DNA from: Pseudarthrobacter sp. IC2-21
Lineage (GTDB): Bacteria > Actinomycetota > Actinomycetes > Actinomycetales > Micrococcaceae
DNA: 64,000 bases
Direction of reading: 5' to 3'
Assembly: GCF_034048115.1 (NCBI RefSeq)
Contig: NZ_CP139145.1
Coordinates: 2,356,001 to 2,420,000 of the forward strand
Below are positions 57,367 through 64,000 of the stretch, in pieces; within the stretch, counting starts at the first letter, position 1; every line of letters begins with the position of its first letter. The translations under genes were made by a program, and so were the position numbers. Under the pieces are notes generated by a model that did no database searches, was not told where the DNA came from, and was given only the letters and a program-made list of their open reading frames with translations.

Positions 57367-58845
57367 TCAGACGGCGATTGCGGCCAGGGCAGCGGCAGGT
57401 TCCTTCGCGGGGAAGGACGGCGGGTTGACGCCGGCCATTTCCTCCATGACGCGGACAACCTGGCAGCTGTAGCCGAACTCGTTGTCGTACCACACGTACA
57501 GGATGACGTTCTTGTCGTTGGAGATGGTGGCAAGGCCATCCACGATGCCGGCACGGCGGGAACCGACGAAGTCCGTCGACACAACCTCGGGCGAATCGAT
57601 GTAGTCGATCTGCTTGCGCAGGTCCGAATGCAGGGACATCTGGCGCAGGTAATCGTTCACCTCATCCTTGGTGGTGCCGTTTTCCAGGCTCAGGTTCAGG
57701 ATGGCCAGGGAGACGTCCGGGGTGGGGACGCGGATGGAACTGCCGGAGAGCTTGCCCTGGAGTTCCGGGAGCGCCTTCGCGACGGCGGTGGCGGCACCGG
57801 TCTCGGTGATGACCATGTTCAGCGCGGCGGAGCGGCCGCGGCGGTCACCCTTGTGGAAGTTGTCGATCAGGTTCTGGTCATTGGTGAAGGAGTGGACGGT
57901 CTCGACGTGTCCGTGGATCACGCCGAATTTGTCGTTGATGGCCTTCAGGACCGGGGTGATGGCGTTGGTGGTGCAGGAGGCCGCCGAGACGATCCGGTCG
58001 GTGTCCTCGATGCTGCCGTGGTTGATGCCGTGCACAATGTTCTTCAGCGCGCCCTTGCCGGGAGCGGTGAGGAGGACCCGGGCAACGCCCTTGCTCTGCA
58101 GGTGCTGGGACAGGCCCTCGGCGTCGCGCCAGCGGCCGGTGTTGTCCACCACCAGGGCATCCTTGATGCCGTAGGCGGTGTAGTCGATCGTGGCCGGGTT
58201 GTCCGAGTAGATGACCTGGACCTGCACACCGTTGGCGGTGATGGTGTTGGCGTCCTCGTCCACCCGGATGGTGCCCTCGAAGGAGCCGTGGACCGAGTCG
58301 CGGCGCAGCAGGCTGGCACGCTTGGTAAGGTCCTTGTCCGATCCGCGGCGCACCACGATGGCACGCAGGCGCAGGCCGTGGCCGCCGCCGGCCTTTTCGA
58401 TCAGGAGGCGGGCCAGCAGGCGGCCGATCCGGCCAAAGCCGTAGAGCACAACGTCGGTGCTGGTCCGGTCGTCGGCGCCGCGCTTGCCCACAACGTCGGC
58501 CAGTTCAGCGCGGAGGAACTCCTCCAGGGACGCGCCGTTGCCTTCAAGCTTGTACTTTTCGGCCAGTCGGGCCACGTCGATGGCAGCAGCACCAAGGTCC
58601 AGCTGCGCCAGGGTGTTCAGCAGCGGCGCGGTCTCCTCGAGGAGCAGCTCGGTGTTGCTCATGCGGCGGGCAAACCGGTGCGCCTTAAGGATGTTCATGG
58701 TGGACTTATTGATCAGGCTGCGGCCGTGGATGCTGGTCACCACGTTGTTTTCGCGGTACAGCCGGCCAATCACCGGAATCATGGCCTCGGCGAGAGCCTC
58801 CCGGCCCATCCACGTATCAAGACAAGAATCTGACGTCTGGCTCAC
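57367..58845 (-). CDS. Glyceraldehyde-3-phosphate dehydrogenase, long form
   Basis: 492 aa. The GAPDH core begins near residue 132 with VVLYGFGRIGRLLARL; the active-site Cys is in VSAASCTTNAITPVLKAI (near 290). A ~130-residue helical N-terminal extension precedes it (LAEAMIPVIGRLYRENNVV to ELADVVGKRG). This is the layout of Corynebacterium GapB-type enzymes, which work mainly in the gluconeogenic direction, rather than glycolytic GapA (~335 aa). GTG start at 58845 with GAGGAAGG upstream. It is downstream of rnpB with a terminator between. Confidence 0.94.
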   Translation of the reverse strand: MSQTSDSCLDTWMGREALAEAMIPVIGRLYRENNVVTSIHGRSLINKSTMNILKAHRFARRMSNTELLLEETAPLLNTLAQLDLGAAAIDVARLAEKYKLEGNGASLEEFLRAELADVVGKRGADDRTSTDVVLYGFGRIGRLLARLLIEKAGGGHGLRLRAIVVRRGSDKDLTKRASLLRRDSVHGSFEGTIRVDEDANTITANGVQVQVIYSDNPATIDYTAYGIKDALVVDNTGRWRDAEGLSQHLQSKGVARVLLTAPGKGALKNIVHGINHGSIEDTDRIVSAASCTTNAITPVLKAINDKFGVIHGHVETVHSFTNDQNLIDNFHKGDRRGRSAALNMVITETGAATAVAKALPELQGKLSGSSIRVPTPDVSLAILNLSLENGTTKDEVNDYLRQMSLHSDLRKQIDYIDSPEVVSTDFVGSRRAGIVDGLATISNDKNVILYVWYDNEFGYSCQVVRVMEEMAGVNPPSFPAKEPAAALAAIAV

Positions 58846-58965
58846 AGAACTACCTTCCTCGGTTCAGCCGCATACGTCCTCGTATGCGGTTGTAGGCCAC
58901 CTGACGTTGACCAGGGGCTCTGGCACCGGCGGGATTCTGTACATCCCGGGTGCCGTGGAGACGCG

Positions 58966-59002
58966 TAAAGAAAACCACCGGCTGCGAACGCAGACCCGGT
59001 GG
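58966..59002 (-). terminator. Intrinsic terminator downstream of rnpB
   Basis: Read on the minus strand: CCACCGG, inner stem CTGCG/CGCAG, CCGGTGG, then TTTTCTTT. It lies about 100 bp past the end of the RNase P RNA and before gap. Confidence 0.88.
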
Positions 59003-59100
59003 CGGAACTTCTACGTTCGCTCTCTATTCTAAGCGGGGTCCCTGCCCGCGACAGCCGCGGCCGACGTGAAGTCACTCACATGCCAGCCAGGGCAGTTTGA

Positions 59101-59492
59101 GCGGATGGGTTGACCGATACGCCGGGTTCTGTGCTCCCGTGCCGTTACCAGCGCGGGAGTAGCGGCCATCCATCTACGGACGCCGTTGCCGACGCCCTCC
59201 AGCGGCCTACCCGGACACTCGGGCGGGCAGCCCTCAATCGTGTCCTGTCTGGCCTTGCTCCGGGTGGGGTTTACCTAGCCTTCCCGGTCACCCGGGAAGC
59301 TGGTGGTCTCTTACACCACCGTTTCACCCTTACCTGCTGCCTTCCGTTGCCGGAAGACGCAGGCGGTCTGTTCTCTGTGGCACTGGCCTGCGGGTTACCC
59401 CGAGTGGGCGTTACCCACCACCCTGCCCTGCGGAGCCCGGACGTTCCTCGAGCCACTTGCGTGACGCGCGGCCGCCTGGTCAACCCATCCGC
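59101..59492 (-). ncRNA. rnpB: RNase P RNA, bacterial type A
   Basis: On the minus strand the ends pair perfectly as P1 (15 bases, GCGGATGGGTTGACC and its complement at 59101). Conserved blocks follow: GAGGAACGTCCGGGCTCC, then GGGTAACGCCC-type P-helix, CCACAGAGAACAGACCGCC and GGTAAGGGTGAAACGG. These are the invariant catalytic-core elements of the ribozyme that matures tRNA 5' ends. Size about 392 nt, normal for high-GC Gram-positives. Confidence 0.96.
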
Positions 59493-59620
59493 ACCCCAGT
59501 CTACCGGGGAAGGGGGGCACCGCCGTCGCTGGTTCCTTTCCAGGGCCCAAGTGGGACAATGGAGGGAGGAACCGGCCGCTGGTCACGGCCCGGGGACCAT
59601 CCAAGCCGGGAAGTGATCGT

Positions 59621-60448
59621 ATGGACCTCACCGCCGTTGTTGTGCTTGTCCTTGTCCTCCTTGTCCTGATCATCCTCGCCAGGATGTCGGTGAGGATTGT
59701 GCGCCAGTACGAGCAGGGCGTGTTGTTCCGGCTGGGCCGCGTGGCCGGGGTCCGCATGCCGGGCCTGCGCTTCATCATTCCAGTAGTTGACAGGCTTCAC
59801 CTGGTCAGCCTGCGGATCGTGACCATGCCGATCCAGTCACAGGGAATCATCACCCAGGACAACGTCAGTGTGGACATCTCGGCGGTGGCCTACTACCGCG
59901 TCGTGGATGCCGTGAAGTCGGTCGTGGCCATCGAGAACGTCGCGGCGGCGATCAACCAAATCGCCCAGACCACCCTGCGGAAGGTGGTCGGCAGGCACAG
60001 CCTGGACCAGACGCTGTCCGAAACCGAGCGAATCAACAGCGACATCCGCGAGATCCTGGACGCGCTTACTCTCGCCTGGGGTGTGGAGGTGACCCTGGTT
60101 GAGCTGAAGGATATCCAGCTTCCTGAGGGGATGAAACGGGCGATGGCGCGGCAGGCCGAGGCCGAGCGCGAGAAGCGGGCGAAGATCATCGCAGCTGAAG
60201 GCGAATCCATCGCGGCTGCCGCGCTGGGGGACGCTTCCGACACCATGATGGCCCACCCGTTGGCCCTGCAGCTGCGGAACCTGCAGTCGCTGGTGGAAAT
60301 TGCGGTGGACAAGAACTCCACGGTCGTCTTCCCGGCCCCGCTGATGAGTACCATTGGCGAACTCTCGGCATTCCTTGCCCGCGAAACGCAGGCGGCCCAA
60401 GCCCACAATCCCGGCGCTGCGTCCGCCACCCCCATCAAGGCTGCGTAG
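59621..60448 (+). CDS. SPFH/Band 7 (slipin-type) membrane protein
   Basis: 275 aa. One N-terminal membrane helix (VVVLVLVLLVLIILARM) precedes the band 7 domain: RIVRQYEQGVLFRLGRVAGVRMPGLRFIIP, TQDNVSVDISAVAYYRVVDA and LDALTLAWGVEVTLVELKDI. A C-terminal helix (MARQAEAEREKRAKIIAAEGE) probably forms coiled coils for oligomers. The family organises membrane microdomains. It is on plus, divergent from rnpB; yaaA follows 61 bp later. Confidence 0.93.
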   Translation: MDLTAVVVLVLVLLVLIILARMSVRIVRQYEQGVLFRLGRVAGVRMPGLRFIIPVVDRLHLVSLRIVTMPIQSQGIITQDNVSVDISAVAYYRVVDAVKSVVAIENVAAAINQIAQTTLRKVVGRHSLDQTLSETERINSDIREILDALTLAWGVEVTLVELKDIQLPEGMKRAMARQAEAEREKRAKIIAAEGESIAAAALGDASDTMMAHPLALQLRNLQSLVEIAVDKNSTVVFPAPLMSTIGELSAFLARETQAAQAHNPGAASATPIKAA

Positions 60449-60509
60449 AGACCCACGGGCCGGGACCGGCGCGACCGGGCGGTATCGCCGTCGCCGGTAG
60501 GATCGTACG

Positions 60510-61316
60510 GTGCTGATTCTGCTTCCCCCCTCCGAAGGCAAGACCCCCGCAGTCCGCGGATCCGCCGTCGACTGGCCCGACCTGAGCTTTCCGGCGCTCA
60601 ACCCGTACCGGGCGAAAGTCCTCGAAGCACTGGGGACGGTCAGCGCGCACCAGGACGCCCTCGCTTTGCTGGGCGTCGGGGCCTCGCTCAGGGACGACGT
60701 CGAACGCAACACCCGGCTCCATGCCGAACCGGCGGCGCCTGCCCACCAAATCTATTCGGGCGTTCTGTACGACGCCCTCGGTTACAAGACGCTGACACCG
60801 ACACAGCGCCGCAAGGCGGATGAATCCGTGCTGGTGGTTTCCGCGTTGTGGGGCGCCATCCGCTTCGCTGACCGGGTGCCCGCGTACCGGCTGTCGATGG
60901 GAACCGCACTGCCCGACGTCGGCCGCCTCGCCTCTTTCTGGAAGCCGCAGCTTTCGGAGGCCCTCGCGGATGCGGCCGCCGGGCACCTGCTGGTGGACTG
61001 CCGCTCCAGCACTTACGCCGCGGCGTGGGCGCCCCCGCCGGCGCAAACCGTAGCCGTGAACGTTTTCACCGAGGTGAACGGTGTACGCAAGGTGGTGAGC
61101 CACTTCGCGAAGCATACGCGCGGGGAATTGGCACGGCATTTGCTGTCCCGCCGCGGCAAGGCCCCGCAGACACCAGCTCAGCTGCTCAAGGCAGCCCGCG
61201 AGAAATGGGAAGCGGAGCTGGTGGACGGTGCAGCCCGCACGCCGCATGCGTTGAACATCATCCTCCCCAACTGGGTAGCGCTATCTGTCGTTCTGAGCGA
61301 TCAAAACGACAGATAG
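60510..61316 (+). CDS. yaaA: Peroxide stress protein YaaA
   Basis: 268 aa from GTG 60510 (MLILLPPSEGKTPAVRG is the family start). YaaA limits free iron and DNA damage under peroxide. Other conserved parts: YSGVLYDALGY, VVSALWGAIRFADRVPAYRLSMG and KVVSHFAKHTRGELARHLL. The last 13 residues (VALSVVLSDQNDR) and the TAG stop are encoded by the 48-bp palindrome at 61275. The native C-terminus was probably near ALNIILPNW, so the repeat seems to have extended or replaced it. Confidence 0.93.
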   Translation: MLILLPPSEGKTPAVRGSAVDWPDLSFPALNPYRAKVLEALGTVSAHQDALALLGVGASLRDDVERNTRLHAEPAAPAHQIYSGVLYDALGYKTLTPTQRRKADESVLVVSALWGAIRFADRVPAYRLSMGTALPDVGRLASFWKPQLSEALADAAAGHLLVDCRSSTYAAAWAPPPAQTVAVNVFTEVNGVRKVVSHFAKHTRGELARHLLSRRGKAPQTPAQLLKAAREKWEAELVDGAARTPHALNIILPNWVALSVVLSDQNDR

Positions 61317-61322
61317 CGCTAC
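61275..61322. repeat. 48-bp palindromic repeat, copy 2
   Basis: 22-bp arms with a single C/A mismatch, loop GCGA. Blocks on the left: GTAGC, variable GCTATC, TGTCGTTCTGA; right: TCAAAACGACA, GATAGC, GCTAC, then TTAC. Constant blocks match the copy at 41811 and the variable block covaries on both arms. It begins inside yaaA in frame, provides its stop, and lies before the convergent gene ending at 61333. Confidence 0.92.
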
Positions 61323-61332
61323 TTACTTGGGA

Positions 61333-62088
61333 CTAGCTGGCTGGGGCGGCCGTGTTCCACTCCGCCGAGCGCACCAGGATGGCGCCGGAGTCCGGGCAGA
61401 AAACAATGTCGTCCTCCGCGGCGGCTTTGATTTCGGCGAGGTCGCCGGGGCTCAGCTTCATTCCGGAGGCCTCGGAAGTGCCGTGGAAGAGCCGGGCAGC
61501 GCCCACACCGCGCTTGGCGAGCGTCTTTTCGTAGATTGCCAGCATCCCGGCATCGAGTCCGGCGGCGAATTCATCTCGCTGGCCCCGCACGACTTTCTCT
61601 TCGGCATCCACTTCAGCCAGGGCTTCATCAAGTTCGGCCCGGATGCCGCTAAAGGAGCCCTTGATGTCATCAACGATCTGCTGCTGGGCGGCCTGCCGTG
61701 CCCGGAGGGAGTCGAGGCGTTCGAGCACTTCGAGTTCCACGTCCTCGAGGTCCGAGCGGCGCTTGTTGAGCGAGGCGATGTCCTTCTGCAGTGCAACGAG
61801 GTCCTTCGACAGACCTGTGCCGCTGTTGAGCCGGGCCTCGTCCCGTTCTATCCGGTTGGCGACCTGCTCGACGTCGGCCTCCGCGCGCTTCAGCTCGGCT
61901 TCGGCGTCGTGGACAGCCACCTTGGCCCCGCCAAGTTCACCGTTGGCGACAGAGAGAGCAGCCTCGAGATCGGTGATCCGCGGATCAGAGTTGAGGGTGC
62001 GGCGGCGGTTGGACAGGGACTTGAGCTTTGCGTCCAGCCCCTGCAGTTCGAGCAACTTCAACTGTTCTGCCGGTGCTGCCTTAGCCAA
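61333..62088 (-). CDS. Coiled-coil protein with degenerate C4 zinc ribbon
   Basis: 251 aa. A long coiled coil spans about residues 8-190 (for example DAEAELKRAEADVEQVANRIE). The C-terminal part aligns with the zinc-ribbon family that usually carries two CxxC pairs. Here only one Cys remains (VFCPDSGAILVR, where CxxCGRILVR is normal) and the first pair reads FHGTSEASG. Zinc binding is probably lost. It sits next to the NIF3-like gene, the usual neighbour in actinobacteria, 62 bp after it. Convergent with yaaA. Confidence 0.88.
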   Translation of the reverse strand: MAKAAPAEQLKLLELQGLDAKLKSLSNRRRTLNSDPRITDLEAALSVANGELGGAKVAVHDAEAELKRAEADVEQVANRIERDEARLNSGTGLSKDLVALQKDIASLNKRRSDLEDVELEVLERLDSLRARQAAQQQIVDDIKGSFSGIRAELDEALAEVDAEEKVVRGQRDEFAAGLDAGMLAIYEKTLAKRGVGAARLFHGTSEASGMKLSPGDLAEIKAAAEDDIVFCPDSGAILVRSAEWNTAAPAS

Positions 62089-62150
62089 CTGCTACCTCCG
62101 CTTAAATCCTGCCGGCCGTAACCGGGCACCCGATCGGCGCTCCCTAGACT

Positions 62151-63074
62151 CTAGCGCCCGCCGGGAGTCAGAATGAAGTCCCACGGGTCACTGTTGGTGT
62201 TGCTGACGCGGATCTCCACGTCGTGGCCCTGGTCCGAGAGCACGTTGCCCAGGGCCGATGCGGCCGCCGGAAGCCAGAGCCACTCGCTGGCAAAGTGCGA
62301 AACGTCAATGAGATAGGGCCGGCCGTTCGCCGCCGACTCCCGGGCTTCGGACGCCGGATGGTGCCGGAGGTCGGCGGTGACATAAACATCAGCGTTGCTG
62401 GCCCGCACCTCATCGAACAGGGAGTCGCCCGCGCCCCCACACACCGCGATGCGCCGCACCAGGCCGTCCTTGTCGCCTGAGACCCGGACTCCGCCGGCTA
62501 CCGAGGGCAGGATGCCGAAGACACGCGCAGCGAAATCCCCCAGGCTCATGACGTCGGCAAGATCACCCACCCGGCCAATGCCCTCCTCGGGGAGACCGTT
62601 CGCGGCGACAGTCAGCGGTGCCACATCCTCCAGTCCCAGCGCATCGGCCAGCACATCGGAAACACCCCCGACGGCGGAATCGCCATTGGTATGCACAGTC
62701 AGCAGTGCCGTGCCTGACTCGATGAGCCGGTGGATCGCCTGGCCCTTGGCGGTGGTGGCGGCAACAGATGTGACCCCTTTGAGCAGCAGGGGGTGGTGGG
62801 TTATTAGCAGCTCGGCGCCCCACTCCACGGCCTCGTCGATGACCGCCAGGGTGGGATCCACGGCGAACATCACTTTGCTGACGGATGCGGCGGGGTGACC
62901 CGCCACCAGACCCACTTCATCCCAGTTTTCGGCCAGGGACTCAGGCCAGAGTTCCTCAACGGCCAGCAGGACCTGGCCCAGGGTGGGGGCAAGCGGCGTC
63001 TCTTCCTCGGCGCTGTCCCCGGAGCCGGTGCCGTCCCGGTCCGCATCTGTCACGCCGGTGTCTGCAGATTCCAT
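62151..63074 (-). CDS. NIF3-like dinuclear metal-centre protein
   Basis: 307 aa from the ATG at 63074; an in-frame GTG at 63119 is possible. Family motifs: NWDEVGLVAG, LLITHHPLLLKGVTS (metal His pair), VHTNGDSAVGGVSDVLADALG (Asn in place of the usual Asp) and the C-terminal LIDVSHFASEW (metal His). The N-terminal ~25 residues are acidic. Function remains unclear; NIF3 proteins form hexameric rings with a two-metal site. It precedes the coiled-coil gene in one probable operon. Confidence 0.93.
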   Translation of the reverse strand: MESADTGVTDADRDGTGSGDSAEEETPLAPTLGQVLLAVEELWPESLAENWDEVGLVAGHPAASVSKVMFAVDPTLAVIDEAVEWGAELLITHHPLLLKGVTSVAATTAKGQAIHRLIESGTALLTVHTNGDSAVGGVSDVLADALGLEDVAPLTVAANGLPEEGIGRVGDLADVMSLGDFAARVFGILPSVAGGVRVSGDKDGLVRRIAVCGGAGDSLFDEVRASNADVYVTADLRHHPASEARESAANGRPYLIDVSHFASEWLWLPAAASALGNVLSDQGHDVEIRVSNTNSDPWDFILTPGGR

Positions 63075-63173
63075 AGACTCAGTTTTACCCCATCCCGCCG
63101 TTTGGCCGGCACGTGCCACAGTCTCGTAGGGTGGTCAGGGAATCATCCGGGGCGCTCAACCATTGAAGAGGTC

Positions 63174-63698
63174 ATGAAAACTTTTGTTCTCGGCGGAGGC
63201 TGCTTCTGGTGCCTGGACGCCGTTTACCAGAAAACCAAGGGCGTCACCTCAGTTGTTTCGGGGTATACGGGCGGTCATGATCCGCAGCCTGACTACTATT
63301 CGGTCTGCAGTGGAACGACGGGCCACGCCGAGGCTGTGGCGGTGACTTTTGACGAGTCCGTCATCCCGGCGGAAGTCATCCTTGACATGTTCTTCGCGCT
63401 TCATGATCCCACCACGCTCAACCGCCAGGGCTACGACGTGGGTACCCAATACCGCTCCTCGATGTTCTACGAGACTACTGAGGAGAAGATCCTCTTCGAG
63501 GAAGCCATTGAGCGGAACCAGGCACTGTGGTCCCATCCGATTGTCACCGAGGTCAGCAGGCTCGCACGTTTCCACGTGGCCGAGGAGATCCATCAGGACT
63601 ACTACGCCAAGTACCCTGAGCAGGGCTACTGCCAGGTGATCATCAACCCCAAGCTTGCGAAGGCCCGCAAATATTACTCTGCATGGCTTAATGCTTAG
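63174..63698 (+). CDS. msrA: Peptide methionine (S)-S-oxide reductase
   Basis: 174 aa from the ATG at 63174, with GAAGAGG upstream; the open frame further upstream overlaps the divergent gene and is not needed. GGGCFWCLDAVYQKTKGV carries the catalytic Cys (residue 10). GYTGGHDPQPDYYSVCSGTTGHAEAV and FFALHDPTTLNRQGYDVGTQYRS are canonical. The second Cys in EQGYCQVIINP near residue 154 may act as resolving Cys. cysK follows. Confidence 0.97.
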   Translation: MKTFVLGGGCFWCLDAVYQKTKGVTSVVSGYTGGHDPQPDYYSVCSGTTGHAEAVAVTFDESVIPAEVILDMFFALHDPTTLNRQGYDVGTQYRSSMFYETTEEKILFEEAIERNQALWSHPIVTEVSRLARFHVAEEIHQDYYAKYPEQGYCQVIINPKLAKARKYYSAWLNA

Positions 63699-63763
63699 CA
63701 GCGTCAGCGGCCCCTCGTTAGGCTGACCTCAGTATTCATCCTTCTTCAGATAGGCGTATGTAC

Positions 63764-64000
63764 ATGGCACGGATCTATGACGATGTGACGCAGCTGGTCG
63801 GCGGCACCCCGCTGGTTCGACTGAACCGGCTGAGCGAAGGCCTGGACGCCACCGTCGCGGTCAAGCTTGAGTTCTATAACCCGGCAAACAGCGTCAAGGA
63901 CCGCATCGGTGTAGCCATCGTGGACGCCGCGGAGAAGTCAGGCGCCCTCAAGCCCGGCGGCACTATCGTCGAAGGCACCTCCGGGAACACGGGCATTGCC
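63764..64000 (+). CDS. cysK: Cysteine synthase A, N-terminal part (cut by window edge)
   Basis: 79 codons in the window, running off the right edge. The start is ATG 63764 ([20 protein letters not shown]); ATG 63758 two codons earlier also fits. The PLP lysine is in [11 protein letters not shown] (Lys near residue 44) and the substrate loop begins [10 protein letters not shown]. CysK makes cysteine from O-acetylserine and sulphide. Linkage with msrA links sulphur supply to methionine repair, though the 65-bp gap leaves co-transcription open. Confidence 0.95.
   Translation, partial: MARIYDDVTQLVGGTPLVRLNRLSEGLDATVAVKLEFYNPANSVKDRIGVAIVDAAEKSGALKPGGTIVEGTSGNTGIA

Noticed and set aside
58862..58895. 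Short palindrome CCGCATACG/CGTATGCGG in the gap leader as a riboswitch
   Set aside because: A simple 9-bp hairpin with a 4-base loop close to the start; no aptamer-like conserved core is present, so at most it affects mRNA stability.

Overview
The window is high-GC actinobacterial chromosome, most like Arthrobacter or Pseudarthrobacter. Support for that: GTG and TTG starts; a translational-type T-box before ileS; the paired tig-clpP1-clpP2-clpX cluster; a mycothiol-dependent nitroreductase family protein; a VKOR-family oxidoreductase; a large RNase E/G; and an MptB-like polyprenol-phosphomannose mannosyltransferase. Nearly everything is conserved core chromosome. The only clear accessory spot lies around 40.6-42.9 kb.

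Layout. 0-3 kb: an operon on the minus strand (PhnA-like protein, flavin monooxygenase, methyltransferase cut by the window edge), then cfa on plus. 3-3.5 kb: two nearly identical tRNA-Ala(GGC) genes, each with its own terminator. 3.5-11.3 kb: a long minus-strand run, rplU-rpmA-obgE-proB-proA, then a small membrane protein, nadD, an Ala/Pro-rich membrane-anchored protein and rsfS. It joins ribosome assembly, proline synthesis and NAD synthesis. 11.5-13.3 kb: a thiD-tenA fusion behind a TPP riboswitch. 13.4-16.8 kb: rne. 17.3-24 kb: VKOR on plus, then ileS-folC-DUF4233-ndk on minus, led by a T-box RNA. 24-29 kb: a membrane-anchored EEP-family protein, an SDR, a DUF488 protein and valS. 29.5-34.5 kb: tig-clpP1-clpP2-clpX plus the nitroreductase-like protein. 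34.6-35 kb: tRNA-Pro and tRNA-Gly. 35-40.7 kb: Fpg/Nei glycosylase, rpiB, a DUF1648 membrane protein, pepN and an OsmC protein.

40.66-42.87 kb holds an intact IS630-family element inserted at the stop codon of the osmC gene, a 48-bp palindromic repeat, and an epimerase pseudogene. 43-49.2 kb: mscS-like channel, truncated haemoglobin, tesB, ettA, a lipoprotein, a second-type ssb and tRNA-Arg. 49.3-57.3 kb: a protein made of GRYxEGxYGxxGS repeats, a glycogen-debranching-type enzyme, an AlkD-like protein, the mannosyltransferase, orn, tRNA-His, def, a secreted HNH nuclease and a small coiled-coil protein. 57.4-64 kb: a long GAPDH, RNase P RNA, an SPFH protein, yaaA, a coiled-coil protein with a degenerate zinc ribbon, a NIF3 protein, msrA and the start of cysK.

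The most unusual signal is a pair of 48-bp palindromes (41811-41858 and 61275-61322). They have the same architecture and share constant blocks, and a six-base variable block changes on both arms so that pairing is kept. Both sit between convergent genes. One supplies the last 13 codons and stop of yaaA. The other lies next to the IS630 insertion. They look like members of a dispersed REP-like family. The rest of the window is well explained by known families, with several local oddities recorded in the findings.
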